NCBI GenBank assembly: GCA_027482985.1
Contig: JAIXVO010000495.1
Coordinates: forward strand, 1 to 5,964
Source of the DNA: Cyanobacteriota bacterium
GTDB taxonomy: Bacteria > Cyanobacteriota > Cyanobacteriia > Leptolyngbyales > Leptolyngbyaceae
Direction: 5' to 3'
Length of the DNA stretch: 5,964 nt
Shown here: one piece after another, positions 5,520-5,964 of the stretch
Position numbering within the stretch: position 1 is the stretch's first letter
Layout: each line of letters starts with the position of its first letter
Made by a program: the position numbers and the translations under genes
Notes under the pieces: generated by a model
What the model was told of the DNA's origin: nothing
The model's database searches: none
Seen by the model: only the letters and a program-made list of their open reading frames with translations

Positions 5520-5545
5520 TCAGGAGTCAGGAGTCAGGAGTCAGG
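5520..5545. repeat. Heptamer tandem repeat TCAGGAG, 3.7 copies
   Basis: TCAGGAG is repeated three times without change and followed by TCAGG. Degenerate relatives (GTCAGGAG, TTAGGAG) continue at about 5574-5597. Heptamer short tandem repeats (STRR type) are well known between genes in cyanobacteria; this unit resembles that class, though the exact family was not checked. A length that is a multiple of seven is prone to slippage. Confidence 0.8.
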
Positions 5546-5546
5546 C

Positions 5547-5569
5547 TTCGACGTGAGCACTCAGCCGAA
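5547..5569. repeat. Imperfect hairpin next to the heptamer repeat
   Basis: TTCGACGTGAG (5547-5557) and CTCAGCCGAA (5560-5569) form an inverted repeat around CA. The inner TGAG-CA-CTCA and the outer TTCG/CGAA pair perfectly, with a bulged base and one mismatch between. From memory, TTCGAC...CTCAGC-type hairpins are often found beside TCAGGAG-like repeats in cyanobacterial intergenic DNA; unverified. Confidence 0.5.
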
Positions 5570-5579
5570 CGGAGTTAGG

Positions 5580-5637
5580 GGTCAGGAGTTAGGAGGATGA
5601 GGGGGAGGCGGTCTATTCCTAGACAAATTCCCTGACC
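5580..5637. repeat. Nested inverted repeat
   Basis: GGTCAGG (5580-5586) pairs with CCTGACC (5631-5637), and inside it GTCTA (5611-5615) pairs with TAGAC (5620-5624) around TTCC. The outer stem is 7 bp with a 44-nt interior. It might be a 3'-end or boundary structure, but no transcript is known to end here. Confidence 0.35.
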
Positions 5638-5716
5638 TGGCGCTTCTGCCTGCTAAACCTTCGTGCCGCTCCCGATCCTGGGACAGCCCCCCAACGGCTT
5701 TACGATTCCGCCGCTG

Positions 5717-5789
5717 CCCCCTCCCGCTTCCTCCCTTTACCTCCCTCCCTTCCGCTATCCTAAATACACCCCTTCTCCCCCTCTCCCCT
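5717..5789. repeat. Pyrimidine-rich stretch directly before fetB-like start
   Basis: Bases 5717-5753 are C/T with only two interruptions (G5726, A5739), and 5769-5789 are 21 uninterrupted pyrimidines ending one base before the ATG. CCTCCCTCCCTTCC (5740-5753) is nearly the complement of the purine repeat at 5475-5490, differing by two G. The downstream gene therefore has no Shine-Dalgarno sequence and an unusual C-rich leader if it is transcribed from here. Confidence 0.7.
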
Positions 5790-5790
5790 G

Positions 5791-5964
5791 ATGGAACCGC
5801 CTTTTCAACTGCTGTGGGCTTTAGGATTGATGGCGATCGCGATCGCGCTATCGGCATGGCAACGGCTGGAGTTGGAATGGAGTTTGGCGCTGGCGACGGG
5901 GCGGACAGTGTTGCAATTGCTGGTGGTGGGCTATGTGCTGGCGGCAGTATTTGCGTTGAAGCAA
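5791..5964 (+). CDS. fetB: FetB-like (UPF0014) ABC transporter permease, N-terminal part (3' end off window)
   Basis: The first 58 codons of an open frame that runs off the right edge with no stop. The product starts MEPPFQLLWALGLMAIAIAL, a hydrophobic first membrane helix (about 6-23), then SAWQRLELEWSLALATGRTV and a second hydrophobic stretch with LQLLVVGYVLAAVFAL (about 43-56). The order charged loop, GRT(V/I)(L/I)QL(L/I)VVGY(V/L)L, then A-IF matches the N-terminus of E. coli FetB/YbbM and UPF0014 relatives; FetAB has been described as an iron exporter that helps under peroxide stress. Only the N-terminus is visible, so substrate and the partner ATPase are unknown. ATG at 5791 fits the family start but lacks a Shine-Dalgarno sequence. 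Two overlapping HIP1 octamers lie in the codons for AIAIA in the first helix. Confidence 0.75.
   Translation, partial: MEPPFQLLWALGLMAIAIALSAWQRLELEWSLALATGRTVLQLLVVGYVLAAVFALKQ
5833..5846. repeat. Two overlapping HIP1 octamers (one of 12 HIP1 sites in the window)
   Basis: GCGATCGCGATCGC contains GCGATCGC at 5833 and 5839. Other copies begin at 241, 315, 551, 2506, 3168, 3970, 4521, 4581, 4730 and 4911, nearly all inside genes. Twelve in 5964 bases is over a hundred times the about 0.09 expected for an octamer in random sequence. This is the main basis for calling the host a cyanobacterium. Confidence 0.95.

Larger units (their letters stand above)
5354..5790. other. Gene-free, repeat-rich intergenic region between two divergent genes
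   Basis: These 437 bases separate the minus-strand aminotransferase start from the plus-strand fetB-like start. From left to right they hold a weak candidate promoter, a purine-rich 20-bp tandem repeat, a heptamer repeat, two hairpins and a pyrimidine-rich stretch. Open frames in it encode only low-complexity Gly/Arg/Glu or Ser/Arg/Pro strings and are not believed to be genes. No tRNA, transposase or CRISPR repeat was recognised. Confidence 0.7.

Noticed and set aside
5396..5578. Small plus-strand gene in the repeat region
   Set aside because: The product is a low-complexity Gly/Arg/Glu string produced by translation of the tandem repeat, with no homology signal.
5582..5857. Minus-strand open frame of 91 codons
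   Set aside because: It runs through the pyrimidine-rich stretch and into the fetB-like gene in antisense; composition is Arg/Gly/Ser-rich and shows no motif.

Overview
The window looks like chromosomal DNA from a cyanobacterium. The octamer GCGATCGC (HIP1), a hallmark of many cyanobacterial genomes, occurs 12 times in under 6 kb. The PerR / type II peroxiredoxin gene pair, the form of the Cas6 tail and the heptameric short tandem repeats also fit that group. Species cannot be named from this sequence alone.

Layout, left to right. (1) 1-401 (+): the 3' end of a Cas6 CRISPR-RNA processing endonuclease gene that carries a helix-turn-helix-like C-terminal extension. The rest of the CRISPR-cas locus must lie off the left edge, because no array is present here. 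(2) 539-958 (-): a PerR-type peroxide sensor of the Fur family, convergent with cas6. (3) 959-1140: a divergent control region with a recognisable promoter on each side and two 7-1-7 palindromes. (4) 1141-1698 (+): a type II (Prx5-like) peroxiredoxin. (5) 1699-1913: an intergenic stretch that can fold into a nested inverted repeat. (6) 1914-3275 (+): NADPH-glutathione reductase. (7) 3274-3319: a 17-bp perfect inverted repeat that covers the stop codons of two convergent genes. (8) 3315-4199 (-): a formylglycine-generating-enzyme-like (SUMF1-fold) protein lacking one of the two copper-binding cysteines of true FGE. (9) 4220-5353 (-): a PLP-dependent DegT/DnrJ/EryC1/StrS sugar aminotransferase just upstream of (8), probably co-transcribed with it. 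(10) 5354-5790: a gene-free stretch of purine-rich tandem repeats, a heptamer repeat, hairpins and a pyrimidine-rich stretch. (11) 5791-5964 (+): the 5' end of a FetB-like (UPF0014) ABC transporter permease, cut by the right edge.

The centre of the window (539-3275) reads as a peroxide-defence module. PerR senses H2O2 through metal-catalysed oxidation and probably represses the divergent peroxiredoxin gene. The peroxiredoxin reduces peroxides, and glutathione reductase regenerates glutathione, a plausible electron donor for this peroxiredoxin class. The aminotransferase / FGE-like pair is a separate minus-strand unit. Its aminotransferase suggests nucleotide-sugar (surface polysaccharide) metabolism, but its substrate cannot be read from the sequence. 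The FetB-like gene may relate to metal homeostasis but is separated from the rest by the repeat-rich stretch.

I see no clearly new biological system. The most useful leads are the operator candidates between perR and the peroxiredoxin gene, the nested inverted repeat upstream of gor, the catalytically altered FGE-like protein paired with an aminotransferase, and the repeat/G-quadruplex-prone region before fetB.
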